From Lepus europaeus (Eukaryota; Chordata; Mammalia; Lagomorpha; Leporidae), in contig NC_084828.1 of the NCBI RefSeq assembly GCF_033115175.1, forward strand, positions 96,225,388 through 96,289,387: DNA of 64,000 nucleotides, read 5' to 3'. How positions within the stretch are numbered: position 1 is the first letter of the stretch; each line of letters starts with the position of its first letter. Below are positions 40,675 through 51,700 of the stretch, in pieces. The notes below the pieces were generated by a model. It was not told where the DNA came from. It saw only the letters and a list, made by a program, of their open reading frames with translations, and ran no database searches. Position numbers and translations under genes: made by a program.

Positions 40675-41770
40675 TCAAAAGTATCTTCCTCATGTTTTTA
40701 TTAACAAAAGCTATACAACAAATATATTTACAAATAGGAGATCTGTAAGATGTATTATAGTCAATTCAAAACATGGCAAATATGCCTAGATATGAGGATT
40801 CCTAGGAAACAAAACACATATTTAGTTTTCTGAATTTCTAAACTTTAAAAAAAAGCATCTGGTTAATATAATAAATTTCATTAACATACAACAATTTCCA
40901 AAACACACATACTATTCCAGTGTTTATTTGGTAAAAACTTCAGTTAGAATTAACAAATATTCTGAGGAATAATTTTCACTTTAGAAGCAGCAGCCCTTTT
41001 TTGATATAATTACTAATTAAATGTCCAAGTATACGAATCAATGTTGTTCAACAATCAGATTTCATTTCATTAACTTGATCATATTTCCTTTATCTGAAAG
41101 AACAGGCTTACCCAATCAAACATAAACTTTACTTTATATAATGTCACAGAATGACACTGAAAAGTTTTGAGAATTAAAAATATTTTTTATTAAAAGGAGC
41201 AAACTACTTTTTCAAGCTTACTGAAAATTTGAAACAGGAAATACAAAATAAAGACCTTACACAATTCCATTAAGTTTCATACTTTAAGATTAAAATATCT
41301 TTGTATAAAACTATCTCTGCTATTTTTAAATACCAACAAATCATACTTTCATTCTAAGTATTTTTTCAGAGTAGTAATTTCCTTTTAAGTAGTTACAAAG
41401 AACTAAAAAACCCTTTTTGACTCCAGAAAGGAAGTAATCCTTTCATAATACAAATTAAAATATAAATACAACTGTAAACCTATAATTACATTAATATTAA
41501 CATATATACTATGGGGCTGCCTTCATCAACTTTATCAGTTTAGCATCAGAAAGATGAGTGTTCTGATGTTCTGTAAGCAATATGTTCACTAGAAAGTCAG
41601 AAACTGAGCTAAAATTCAACCTGAACAGTAACAACTGAGTAGGGAATGGCAATAAGGAAATGACTTAAACAGAAAAAACCCCTTGAAGTCTCCTGAGCAG
41701 GAAGAGCATCTTCCCCATTTAGTTCTCAGATGAGAACACCGTCCTCCATCCATCCTCTGCTTTTAGGGCC
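40675..41770 (-). other. TBCCD1: Candidate non-coding terminal exon (3' UTR) of TBCCD1
   Basis: On the minus strand a pyrimidine tract of nearly 40 nt and TATCTTCAG precede GGCCCTAAAAGC at 41770, a strong acceptor. The following 1.1 kb is AT-rich, SINE-free and ends with AATAAA signals at 40923-40928 and 40697-40702. The last coding exon has a donor (CACTG/GTAAGC) 21 nt past its stop, so a splice across about 6.9 kb would place the 3' UTR here, about 2 kb from CRYGS. This agrees with my recollection that human TBCCD1 ends less than 2 kb from CRYGS. The stop lies within the 50-55 nt limit, so decay would not be triggered. The exon is inferred from sequence only. Confidence 0.6.
40697..40702 (-). 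terminator. TBCCD1: Candidate TBCCD1 polyadenylation signal
   Basis: AATAAA on the minus strand near the end of the proposed 3' UTR exon. A second AATAAA at 40923-40928 could give a shorter form. Confidence 0.45.
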
Positions 41771-41951
41771 CTGAAGATAAAAAAAAAAAAAAAAAAAAAA
41801 AGAAAGAAAGAAAAATGAATATTAATCACTTTCTTTTGCCTTCATATAAATAATAAGGAAAAAAACCTTATGTTTACAAATCACATAAACTATCAAGGTC
41901 AGATAATAGTTTAGAATGATAACATACAGAAAGTTTAAAGTTAATTTTCTC

Positions 41952-42299
41952 TTCTTTTTAAGATTCATTTACTTATTTCAAGGTCAGAGTTACAGAGAGA
42001 GAGAGAGAGGGAGGGGGAGAGAGAGAGAGACAGAGAGAGAGCTTCCTTCTGCAGGTTCATTCCCTAAATGGCGCAACTGCCGGAGCTGGGCAGGTCCAAT
42101 GCCAGGAGCCAGGAGTCTCTTCTAGGTCTCCCACATGGGTACAGGAGTCCAAGGAGTTGGGCCACCTTCTGCTGCTTTCCCAGGTGCATTAGTAGGGAGC
42201 TGGATCAGAAATAGAGCAGCTTGGATGTGAATTGGTGTCCATATGGGATGCTGGTGCTGCAGGCAGTGGCTTTAACTTGCTATGTCACAGTGCTGACCC
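41952..42299 (-). repeat. C-type SINE with long GA tract
   Basis: Reversed tail 'aagattcatttacttatttc', an AG microsatellite at 41993-42042 and diverged head 'atgtcacagtgctgaccc'. Confidence 0.86.
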
Positions 42300-42355
42300 A
42301 ATATACTTCTCTTTTCTAAGCGTCACATTAATTGGCAAGCTAGGAGAATTAAACT

Positions 42356-42706
42356 TTTTTTTTTTTTTTTTTTTTTTTGACAGGCAGAGTGGACAGTGAG
42401 AGAGAGACAGAAAGAAAGGTCTTCCTTTGCCATTGGTTCACCCTTCAATGGCCGCCACGGCTAGCACGCTGCGGCCGGCACACCGCGCTGATCCCAAGGT
42501 AGGAGCCAGGTGCTTCTCCTGGTCTCCCATGTGGGTGCAGGGCCCAAGCACTTGGACCATCCTCCACTGCACTCCCGGGCCACAGCAGAGAGCTGGGCTG
42601 GAAGAGGGGCAACTGGGACAGAATCTGGTACCCCAACCGGGACTAGAACCCGGTGTGCCGGCGCCGCAAGGCGGAGGATTAGCCTATTGAGCCGCAGCGC
42701 CGGCCA
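42356..42706 (-). repeat. Young C-type SINE
   Basis: T-run of about 24, then GACAGGCAGAGTGGACAGTG. Intact head ending 'gagccgcagcgccggcc'. Confidence 0.92.
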
Positions 42707-42779
42707 TAAACTATCTTAAAATTACAATTTTCAGATTTATAATTTTTTTAAGTTTTGTGAGGACACAGCTTTAACATTT

Positions 42780-43612
42780 TATATATATTTGTTTATTTGA
42801 AAGGCAGAGGCAGTCAGTCAGAGAGCTCCCATGTGATGATTCACTCTACAGATGTCCTCAACAGCCAGGGCTGAGCCAGGAGCTGGGAATTCTATCTGGG
42901 TCTCTCCTATGGGTGGCAGGAACCTAATTACTTAAGCCACCACATGCTGCCTTCCAAGATGCACATTCGCAGGAATTGGGTTGGGGGCTAGAGCTGGCAC
43001 TGAAATCCAGGCACTCTGATACGGGAGGTGTATTAATTTCACTCCAGGCTCTTGTCTCGCACCAAGTCAGGCATTCTAAGTACAGACAAATATAAGTTAC
43101 AAAAACTGAGAACAAATTTTATTTAAAAGATGAGAACGTGAGCACACCTATACATGTGAGCATGGGGTGCCCCACACAGAGAAGTACCCATTGTGAATGG
43201 GCAGTGGTCCAGACGGCCTACAATGAGGAGGGGTGGAGAGGGAAGAGGAAGGGCACCTGAGTAGCACCTGCAGCAGTCATCTGCTGCGGAAGAGACGGCC
43301 ACCTCCCAGTAGCTGGCCACTTCTGTGAAGGGGGGTGGTGCCCGTACAAGCATGAGGCCACCTGGGAGTTACATGGCAGATCCGCAAATCCCACGTGGAG
43401 CTAAATATCCATTTGTTCATGGGGTCCCCCTTAGGATCCGAATGAATCAGATGCATCTCGGGAAAGGGGGCATTTTGACTGAGAAGTAGGACAGAACTGC
43501 ATATGGAGGCTTGCAGCAACTTCTAGCTCAGCAGACCCACACTGCCTACCTGCCTATCCCACATCAGCAGGTGTCGCAGGTGGTATCCTAACTGCTGTGC
43601 CAAATGCCTGCC
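42780..43612 (-). repeat. Oldest-subtype C-SINE split by a 538-bp insertion
   Basis: Tail and body at 42780-43028 break off at 'ctgatacgggagg'. The head resumes at 43567 with 'gcaggtgtcgcaggtggtat' and ends 'gctgtgccaaatgcctgcc'. The gap equals the probable LTR at 43029-43566. Confidence 0.75.
43029..43566 (-). repeat. Probable solo LTR (endogenous retrovirus) inside a SINE
   Basis: The insert starts TGTATTAATT and ends CCCACATCA, giving TG...CA termini. It is flanked by GGAGG (43024-43028) and GCAGG (43567-43571), a 5-bp duplication with one mismatch. On the minus strand AATAAA lies at 43118-43123, so that strand is probably sense. It has no coding capacity. The family is not identified and differs from the LTR at 47307. 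The reading rests mainly on the clean split of the host SINE. Confidence 0.5.
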
Positions 43613-43679
43613 ACAGATCCACAATTCTTAGTTTGATTCTTAGTTCTTATACCGACTAGACAATGAAATGCTTTTTTTT

Positions 43680-44515
43680 TTATTAAAGATACACTTTAAA
43701 AATAAACAATATATAAACAAGAATGTCTTTTTGAGAATTTGGAAAACTGAAGCTCCTTAAAATGTTAAACATGTGTCCCTACAGTTCTATCCCTAGGTAT
43801 ATACCCGTGAGAAATGGACATATATGTCTATACAAAACTATGTACACAGGGACTGGTATTGTGGTACAGCAGGTTAAGCTACCGCTTGCGAGGCCAGCAT
43901 CCCCTATCAGAGCGCCAGTTTGAATCTCAGCTGCCTGACATCCAAACCAGCTCCTGGGCGCCTGGGAAGGCAGTGGAAGATGGCCAGGTGCTTCAGCCGC
44001 TGCCATTGGCTGGAGTTCCAGGCTCCTGGCTGCAACCTAGCCCAGCAGTGGATCTTGCAGCCATTTTGGAGTTAACCAGTTAATGAAGTTCTCTCTCTCT
44101 CTGTCACTCTGCCCATCAAATACATAAAATGTTGAAAAATAAGTAAAAGCCTGTACACAAATGTACAAAGCAGCAATATTCCTAATAGCTGAAAAATAGA
44201 AACAATCCAAATGTCTGTCAGCTGATGAACAGGTAAACCATATAATGGAATATTATCCAGCCATGAAAAAGAATGAAGTCCTGACACACGCTACAACATG
44301 GATGAACCTTGAAAACATGCCAAATGAAATAAACTAGTCATAAAACACGACGCTGGAGGATTCATTCCATTTACATGAAATATCTATATTGGGAGTTGGA
44401 AGAATGGAGATGGTCTTTATTTTGGGGGTAATGAAAATATTCTGGATTCATTAATGGCAAAGACTACATACACAAACTTGTGAGTTACTAAAAGCCACTA
44501 AATCCTTTCCCTTCA
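43680..44515 (+). repeat. Old L1M 3' fragment split by a SINE
   Basis: 'Tctatccctaggtatatacc' before the SINE and 'aacaggtaaaccatataatg', 'acaacatggatgaaccttga' and 'catttacatgaaatatctat' after it are the classic ancient LINE-1 3' order. Confidence 0.75.
43850..44142 (+). repeat. C-type SINE, older subtype, nested in L1M
   Basis: Head 'gggactggtattgtggtaca', tail 'atcaaatacataaaatgttg'. The LINE text continues on both sides. Confidence 0.85.
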
Positions 44516-44528
44516 AAGGCAAATTTTA

Positions 44529-44861
44529 GGGTGCGGGAGCTGTGGCACAGCGGGTAAGGCTGCTGCCTGCAGTCCTGCCATCTCATATGGGTGCCAGTTT
44601 GCGTCCCGACTGCACTACTTCCGATCCAGCTCTCTGCTATGGCCTGGGTAGAAGATGTTCCAAGTCCTTAGGCCCTTGCACTCGTGTGGGAGACCCGGAA
44701 GAAGCTCCTGGCTCCTGGCTTTGGATCAGCCTAGCTCTGGCTGTTGTGGCTATTTGGGAAGTGAACTAGTGGATGGAAGACCTCTCTGTCTCTCTCTTTG
44801 CCTCTGCCTCTCTGCAACTCTGCCTTTCAAATAAATACATAAATAAATCTTTTCTTTTTAA
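44529..44861 (+). repeat. C-type SINE with 14-bp duplication
   Basis: The perfect duplication AAAGGCAAATTTTA lies at 44515-44528 and 44862-44875. Confidence 0.95.
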
Positions 44862-44875
44862 AAAGGCAAATTTTA

Positions 44876-45590
44876 TATTATGTGAATATCTAAAAAAAAA
44901 AAAAAGAAGTACATTTTCTTCCACCCTACATACCCAATCTCATTCCTCAAAGACAAACTCCATTTACAATTTCTTTATATCCTTTGAGAAATGTTTAGGC
45001 ACGTAATCGGCACATAAATGTCTATGACGATCCCTATTTTTTCAAAACATAGGCAACATTTAAATTATTCTCCTAAGCTTAGAGATTATTCAGTATCAGC
45101 ACATACAGATACACTTTATTTTTCTTAAAGGTACATTCTGTGACACAGACGAAATCAGTTCATCAGGCACCTAGCCTGTAGGGAGGAGCATCCGGCTTGT
45201 TTTCAGTCTACAGATATTTTAAAAGATGCTACAATGAACAATGTTTAAAAATAGATCTTCACAGGTTATAAAATTCCAGTTAGATAGGAGGAATAAGAGA
45301 CCTACTGTAGAAAAGGTGACTATAGTTAATAACAGTATGCTGTATTCTTGAAAAATGCTGAGTAGATGTCAAGTGTCCTCACCATTAAAATGACAATTAT
45401 TTAAGGTAATACATATGTTAATTGGGCATTCTACAGTGTGCATATATTACAAAACATCACATTGTACAGAATAAAGGTACAATTTTATCTATCAATTTAA
45501 AAAATTATAAATTAAACAGACCTTTATATTCATAAATATATCTATAAAATAAATTTTAAGAAATAAAACTGCTAAGTCAAAGAGTATTGG
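44876..45590. other. AT-rich stretch, nothing recognised
   Basis: Within the proposed TBCCD1 3'-UTR intron. AT-rich, probably old LINE-derived, but no family-specific motif is certain. Confidence 0.4.
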
Positions 45591-45921
45591 GGCCGGCGCC
45601 GTGGCTTAACAGGCTAATCCTCCGCCTTGCGGCACTGGCACACCAGGTTCTAGCCCTGGTTGGGGCACTGGATTCTATCCCGGTTGCCCCTCTTCCAGGC
45701 CAGCTCTCTGCTATGGCCCGGGAAGGCAGTGGAGGATGGCCCAAGTGCTTGGGCCCTGCACCCGCATGGGAAACCAGGAGAAGCACCTGGTTCCTGGCTT
45801 CGGATCAGTGAGATGCACCAGCCGTGGCGGCCATTGGAGGGTGAACCAATGGCAAAAAGGAAGACCTTTCTCTCTGTCTCTCTCTCACTATCCACTCTGC
45901 CTCTCAAAAACAAAACAACAA
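45591..45921 (+). repeat. Young C-type SINE, complete
   Basis: Head 'ggccggcgccgtggcttaac' with bipartite B-box region. Flanks CAAAGAGTATTGG and CAAAGAGCATTGG (45578-45590, 45922-45934) differ at one base. Confidence 0.94.
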
Positions 45922-46154
45922 CAAAGAGCATTGGTATTTTTAATTTTGATTTTGTCAAACTGGCCCCTAAAGAGGTAACGTACGTTTAAACTTCCCCCAG
46001 TGGATGAAATGTCTTGCAAGTGTGTGTACCACCAGTTTTTGATCGCTGCCAATCAAAAAACAGTAACTTTAATTTTAAAATTAAAGTATTTATGTCCATA
46101 TTTCTCTATGATCTACTACCTATTCATTTCCTTCGTTTTTATTTTATTCAATTT

Positions 46155-46488
46155 TTAAAGGGACTTTATTTATTTAAAAGGTAGAGCAAGAGAGAGAGAG
46201 AGAGAGAGATGGAAAGACACAGAGAGAGATCTTCCATCTACTGGTTCACTCCCAAATGACTATAACAGCCAGGTTTGGGCCAGGCTGAAGCAAGGATTCA
46301 GGAAATCCATTCTGGTCTCTTATTTAGGTGGCAGGGATCCAAACACTTGGGCCATCCTAGGCTGCCCTCCCAGACACATTAGCAGGGAGCTGGATTGGAA
46401 ACAGAGTAGCCAGGATTCAGACTGGCACTCAGATATGGGATACAGGCCTTGCAAGCAGAGGCAACCTGCTGGGTCACAAAGTCAGCCC
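46155..46488 (-). repeat. C-type SINE, oldest subtype
   Basis: Reversed tail 'ggactttatttatttaaaag', body 'aggtggcagggatccaaaca', head 'gggtcacaaagtcagccc'. Confidence 0.82.
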
Positions 46489-46505
46489 TATGTCCTTTGT
46501 TTTTT

Positions 46506-46817
46506 GTTTTTTTTTTTTTTTTTTGACAGGCAGAGTGGATAGTGAGAGAGAGAGACAGAGAGAAAGGTCTTCCTTTTTGCCGCTGGTTCACCCTCCAATG
46601 GCCGCTGCAGCCGGTGCATTGTGCTGACCCGAAGCCAGGAGCCAGGTGCTTCTCCTGGTCTCCCATGCGGGTGCAGGGCCCAAGGACTTGGGCCATCCTC
46701 CACTGCCTTCCCGGGCCACAGCAGAGAGCTGGCCTGGAAGAGGGGCAACCGGGACTAGAACCAGGTGTGCCGGCGCCGCAAGGTGGAGGATTAGCCTGTT
46801 AAGCCATGGCGCCAGCC
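46506..46817 (-). repeat. Young C-type SINE with 13-bp duplication
   Basis: GTCCTTTGTTTTT flanks it at about 46492-46504 and 46818-46830. Confidence 0.93.
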
Positions 46818-46901
46818 GTCCTTTGTTTTTCAATTGTTAGTCTTTAAAAATACTTTACAACAGCAAAGTAAACAGTTTCTATTTTTAAAAAGACTACCAC
46901 G

Positions 46902-47228
46902 GGGCTGGTGCTGTGGCTTAACGGATAAAACTGCTGCCTACAGCGCTGGCATCCCATGTGGGCGCTGGTTCGTGTCCCGGCTGCTCCACTTCCAATCTAG
47001 CTCTCTGCTGTGGCCTGGGAAAGCACAGAAGATGGCCCAAGTCCTTGGGTCCTTGCACCCATGTGGGAGACCCTGAAGAAGCTCCTGGCTCCTGGCTTCG
47101 GATCAGCACAGCTCTGGCTGTTGCAGCCAACTGGGAGTGAACCAGTGGATAGAAGACCTCTCTCTCTCTTTCTCTCTCTGCCTCTCCTTCTCTGTGTAAC
47201 TCTTTCAAATAAATCTTTAAAAAAAAAT
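46902..47228 (+). repeat. C-type SINE
   Basis: Flanks AGACTACCAC and TGACTATCAC are a diverged duplication. Complete head and short tail. Confidence 0.9.
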
Positions 47229-47306
47229 GACTATCACATATTTGGATAAAACTTAAGTAAATGTCTGTTTCTGTGTTCTCATCTGTTTAATACATGGTCT
47301 TCTAGT

Positions 47307-47870
47307 TGAAGTAGCACCTTGACATAGGGACTCCATTTTGGAGAACCTGAGACTCCATTCTGGGAAGGTGCCCCCCCACACCGTGAGACTCTGGTCTGAA
47401 ACTATGATCTAAAACAGCTGGACAATAGCAGTCCACTACATCACACTTGGCAGAGCATAGAAACCCTCAGCATGATCGCTCAAGCTTGGAAGTGGATGGG
47501 CTACACCTGGGTTAATGATAAAAATGTAATTTGTCTATACATATGATTAAAACCAATACCTGGATTAATGTCAAGATTGTAATCGGAATTGTTAAGATTG
47601 TAACTGGTGTTGTCAAGATTATAATTGATACTAGTTTTGCATAGGTTTTAGGTCAGCTTGACCCTGGTAACCATGTATTCCACCCTGTTCCTAGCAACCA
47701 TGAATTCCCCTCCCAATTTTGTGGTTTTGCCTTTATAAACCCTGTTGCTTTGGGCTTCAGGGTCGAGAGTTCTTTAGGGCATGAGCCCGCTCTCCACCAC
47801 CGGCAATAAAGGACCATCAAATTTTATCAATGTGTGGAGCTCCTTTGTTTGCACTCGCTCAGGCACAACA
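47307..47870 (+). repeat. Solo LTR of a class I-type endogenous retrovirus
   Basis: A 564-bp element starts TGAAGTAGCACC, ends GGCACAACA and is flanked by a perfect 4-bp duplication TAGT (47303-47306, 47871-47874). Termini TG...CA plus a 4-bp duplication fit gammaretrovirus-like elements. Internal signals are in the expected order: TATAAA at 47734-47739, then AATAAA at 47805-47810 and a U5-like tail. No internal retroviral genes or second LTR are present, so it arose by LTR-LTR recombination. It lies in the proposed TBCCD1 3'-UTR intron, antisense to the gene. Confidence 0.85.
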
Positions 47871-47874
47871 TAGT

Positions 47875-48085
47875 CTTAACCAATTTAATCAGTTCTACTA
47901 ATGTATTACACTTACACATGCAATTAACAAAGATCAGTAAATTCACTAATTGTTCCGGGGCAGCTGGGAAAGAAGAAAGATATATTACAGAAGGGGAATA
48001 AAATGTAGAGCTATATGAGGGGGAAAGTAGTATCTTTAGACAGTACAACTTACGTCAAGCAAAAAAGCACAAAAGCTAACACTTA
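47875..48085. other. Spacer between LTR and SINE
   Basis: AT-rich intronic sequence, nothing recognised. Confidence 0.4.
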
Positions 48086-48396
48086 GGGGCTGGCACTGTG
48101 GTGGAGGTAAGGCACTGCCTGCAGCGTCGGCATCTCATATGAGTCCCGGCTGCTCCACTTCCAACCCAGCTCCCTGCTAATGACCTGGGAAATCAGTGGA
48201 ACATGGCCCAAGTACTTCTTCCCCTGCACTCATGTGGTAAGCCCAGGGGAAGCACCTGGCTGCTGGCTTCGCCCAGCTCCTCAGTTGCGGTCATTTGTGG
48301 AGTAAACCAGCAGATGGAAGACCTCTTTCATCTCTGTCTCCCCTTCTCAGTCTGTAACTCTGCCTCTCAAAGAAATAAATAAATCTTTTAAAAAAG
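48086..48396 (+). repeat. C-type SINE with 8-9 bp duplication
   Basis: TAACACTT(A) lies at 48077-48085 and 48397-48404. Tail 'agaaataaataaatctttta'. Confidence 0.92.
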
Positions 48397-48632
48397 TAAC
48401 ACTTCATATTCATATTTGCTCAAAATTCTATAAACTCTGCCTGAATATTCTTGTTGGTTTCACTATAAAGTATGGTAAATATGAGTATTTAATAATCTGT
48501 GTACACTGGCTGGAGTGGTAGAAAGAAATCTAACAATGGTTGGTAACATAATACCGTGTGCACTGGTGTGTACAGGCTTGGAAGGATTCCCCCTAAGAGT
48601 CTGGCTGAAGTGGCTACATTAGAAATGCTTAC

Positions 48633-48783
48633 CAGTGTTTCGACATAGGAGTCCTATCCTGCAGCTTGTTTGGAGGCTACTGTAGGGGGCACAAGGCTGT
48701 CCAGCTGTTGGCGATGTCCTGTATTAATCAACCATTCATAAAACTTGTTCTCCACAAGAACCTGGAACTGCTTCCTTTGATCC
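48633..48783 (-). CDS. TBCCD1: TBCCD1 last coding exon
   Basis: Acceptor GAAATTTTAG/G. The first G completes a split Lys codon, then 42 residues run from DQRKQFQVLVENKFYEW to VASKQAAG, stopping with TAG at 48656-48654. The sequence matches the C terminus I know for TBCCD1. A donor-like CACTG/GTAAGC follows, 21 nt after the stop. Confidence 0.93.
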
Positions 48784-51700
48784 CTAAAATTTCAATGTAG
48801 AGCAAAAAGAATATGAAAACACTAATTCATATAAATTTTACTCCAAGTGACTACTCGATGCTTTAATGAGACAATGTTAAATAATTTTTTTCTAGTTATC
48901 TTTGTTCTTGCTTTGCTCAGAATACATTGGACTGACACACACACACAAAGAAAATAAATGGGCAGATACAATGCCTTCTTTATAAACTTACTGCCGTATG
49001 TTCACTCAGGACCAAGTGAGTGCTGGTTGGGGTTCTGACTGACAGGATAAATGTGTCAAGAAAAGAAATAAGGCTCCTAGTCAAGCAGGTTGATACTGCA
49101 TGCCTACAGAGGGCACCATTCACACTGTGGATCGGATATTTTAGTAGAGAAAAATGACAAGTAAAATAAACAAAAGATACAAAATAAAGTAGCTCTAAGT
49201 GCCTTGGAGAACAACAGAGCAGGGTAAGGGAAAGGGGGATATCTGGATGCTATTTTGGCCAAAGAATGGACAAAAACGTCTCTAAGAAGACGGGTGAACA
49301 GAGGTGTATGAATGAAGAGATGGAAGAAGTTAAATGATTATCTGACAAGGATTACTAGCAGAAGAACAAAACTTACAAAGGCTATAAGGGGAGAATATAG
49401 AGGTCCTCAAAATGTGTATTATGAAAATATGTATTTCCCTTTTTTTGCACCAACAAATTTACCTTTTAATTCAGCTTCTTCATAAACTTTTTGAAGTTCC
49501 AGCATAGTTAGCAAGAGAACAAAGAAGAGTAGCTCCTGACCGCCAGGAATTAGCTTAGCACTACTAACAGGCCTTGGTGTAGTGAGGACGTGGCCTGGAA
49601 CAATTCATTACAGCACCAACATCAGACAAGGCCATTCTGGGATGATGAGACACCAAGGTAAGAACCAAACCACTCTGCAATGCCACCTCAGTCTGGACAA
49701 AGTAATTCTTGTGAGGTCCAAAGCACAAAAACAACCAGTCACCCTTTCCTGGTTAACAAGTGCTGCTTCTGTACATTATAGCTTTAGCTTCACCAGATTC
49801 CTCCTGTCCTGAACATTATTAAGCTACTGTATCACAGTTACTTATTCTTGCTTCTGTGTAGCATCTGAATCCACAATGCGCTGCCTCCTACACCTCTCCC
49901 CCAAGTCACCTAACACAAACTCAAGTCTAATTATACTCCTGAGTTTTTTTTATTATTATTTAAATCGCTCTCCCTGTTCCTCAACCTTTTACTAAGATGA
50001 AACAGTTCTTTCCCTCCTTGGATCCAGTCAATACAATACACCTTTGTTTTACTGATGTCATTGGCCAGAGGCAATGACTAAGTAATAGCAAGAGGAGTGT
50101 TTTATCTTGGGATGGAGTGAATGAACAGAAGAATGGATGAAAATGAGGCAGAGAGAACCTGGTAGGTATGGTAAGGGTTTGGGATGTATTATGATGTATT
50201 ATGAGAAGCTATGAGAAGGGGCAGAGCAGAGAAATGACATGGCCTAATTACTATCTTTTAAAATTTTATTTGAAAGTCAGAGTTACACACAGAGAAGGAG
50301 AGGCAGAGAGAGAAAGAGAGAGAGAGAGGGAGGGAGGGAGGCAGGGAGGGATAGGTCTTCCATCCGCTGGTTCACTCCCCAACTGGCCACAAAGGCTGGA
50401 GCTGTGCTAATAGGAAGCCAGGAGCCAGGAGCTTCTTCTGAGTCTCCCACAACAGGGCAGGGGCCCAAGGACTTGGGCCACCCTCTACTGCTTTCCCAGG
50501 TCATTGCAGAGCTGGATTGGAAGTGGAGCAGCCGGGACTCAAACTAGCGCCCATATGGGATGCCGGCACTGCAGGCGGCGGCTTTATCCACTACATCACA
50601 GTGTTGGCCCCCCCCCTAATTACTTTTTAAAGGCACTGGGGCATAACAGGTAAGGCCGTTATCTGTAGTGCCAGCATCCCAAATGGGAGCCGGTTTGAGT
50701 CCTGGCTGCTCCACTTCTGATCCAGCTCTTTACTGTGGCTTGGGAAAGCAGTAGAAGATGGCCCAAGTGCTTGGGCCCCTGCACCTTCATGGGAGCCTTG
50801 CAAGAAAAGCTCCTGGCTCCTGGCTTTGGATCAGAGCAGTTCCAGCCTTTGCGGCCAACTGGGGAGTGAACTAGCAGATGGAAGACTTCTCTCTGCCTCT
50901 CTGTGACTCTGCCTTTCAAATGAATAAATAAATCATACAGTCTCCAACTTATGATTTTTTTACTTTTCCAGGGTATGAAAATCACACACATCCAGTAGAA
51001 ACCACACTTGGAGTTGGAATTTTGATCTTTTCCTGGACTAGCAATCCGCACTGTGACCCTCCTTTGTGATGTTAGACAGTGGCAGCCAGCAACAGCTCCC
51101 GGTAGCCATGCAATTGCGGGGGTAGGTGCTCTACATGGTGCTGTGTGGCTAAGCGCTGATGTTTGGGAGATCAGGTGTATTAAATGTATTTTCGACTTAA
51201 TATTTTCAATTTCTGATGGGTTTATCAGAATGTGACCCCACCATGAATCAAGGAGCATCTGCATTTCCAGAGTTAAGCTGACGACTTTAATTGTTTCTAG
51301 TGTCTTCATGGATCTCACTGCTTGACAGCAATGATGCAGAGGCAACATTTATTATTACTGCTTACCATATTCCACACTCTACACATGTGTGTAAGCTTTT
51401 CACATGTGGAAGATGTACGCATCTAAGTACAAAAACCATTGGAACAACAAACTGCTTTAAAATTTTTTCCAATGATCATCTATATAATATTAGAATATTA
51501 ATGAATTTTTTGACATGATACAACAATAAAGAAATTAAGTTGAAAGAAATTAAGACACTAGATGCATTTAAGGATCAAGCTGAGCAGGTGTGACTCCTGA
51601 CCCCTGTGCGACTCTGGGTAAAGTATAAGGGAACTTCAAAACGTCTGTGGAAAAATGGAATTAAAAGTTTATTCTGGAACTAAAAATAAATTCATTTTGG

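Larger units (their letters stand above)
41771..48632 (-). other. TBCCD1: Candidate TBCCD1 3'-UTR intron
   Basis: A 6.9-kb interval bounded by donor GTAAGC and acceptor TTCAG. It is packed with at least nine SINEs, an old L1M and two probable solo LTRs. No coding frame is seen inside. Confidence 0.55.

Noticed and set aside
48488-48493. ATTAAA on the minus strand as the TBCCD1 polyadenylation signal
   Set aside because: A weaker variant signal. The donor right after the stop and the strong distant acceptor make a spliced 3' UTR the better reading, though it could serve an alternative short form.
50659-51348. 229-codon minus-strand open frame
   Set aside because: Its C-terminal half is a C-SINE read in antisense, and the rest has no protein signature.
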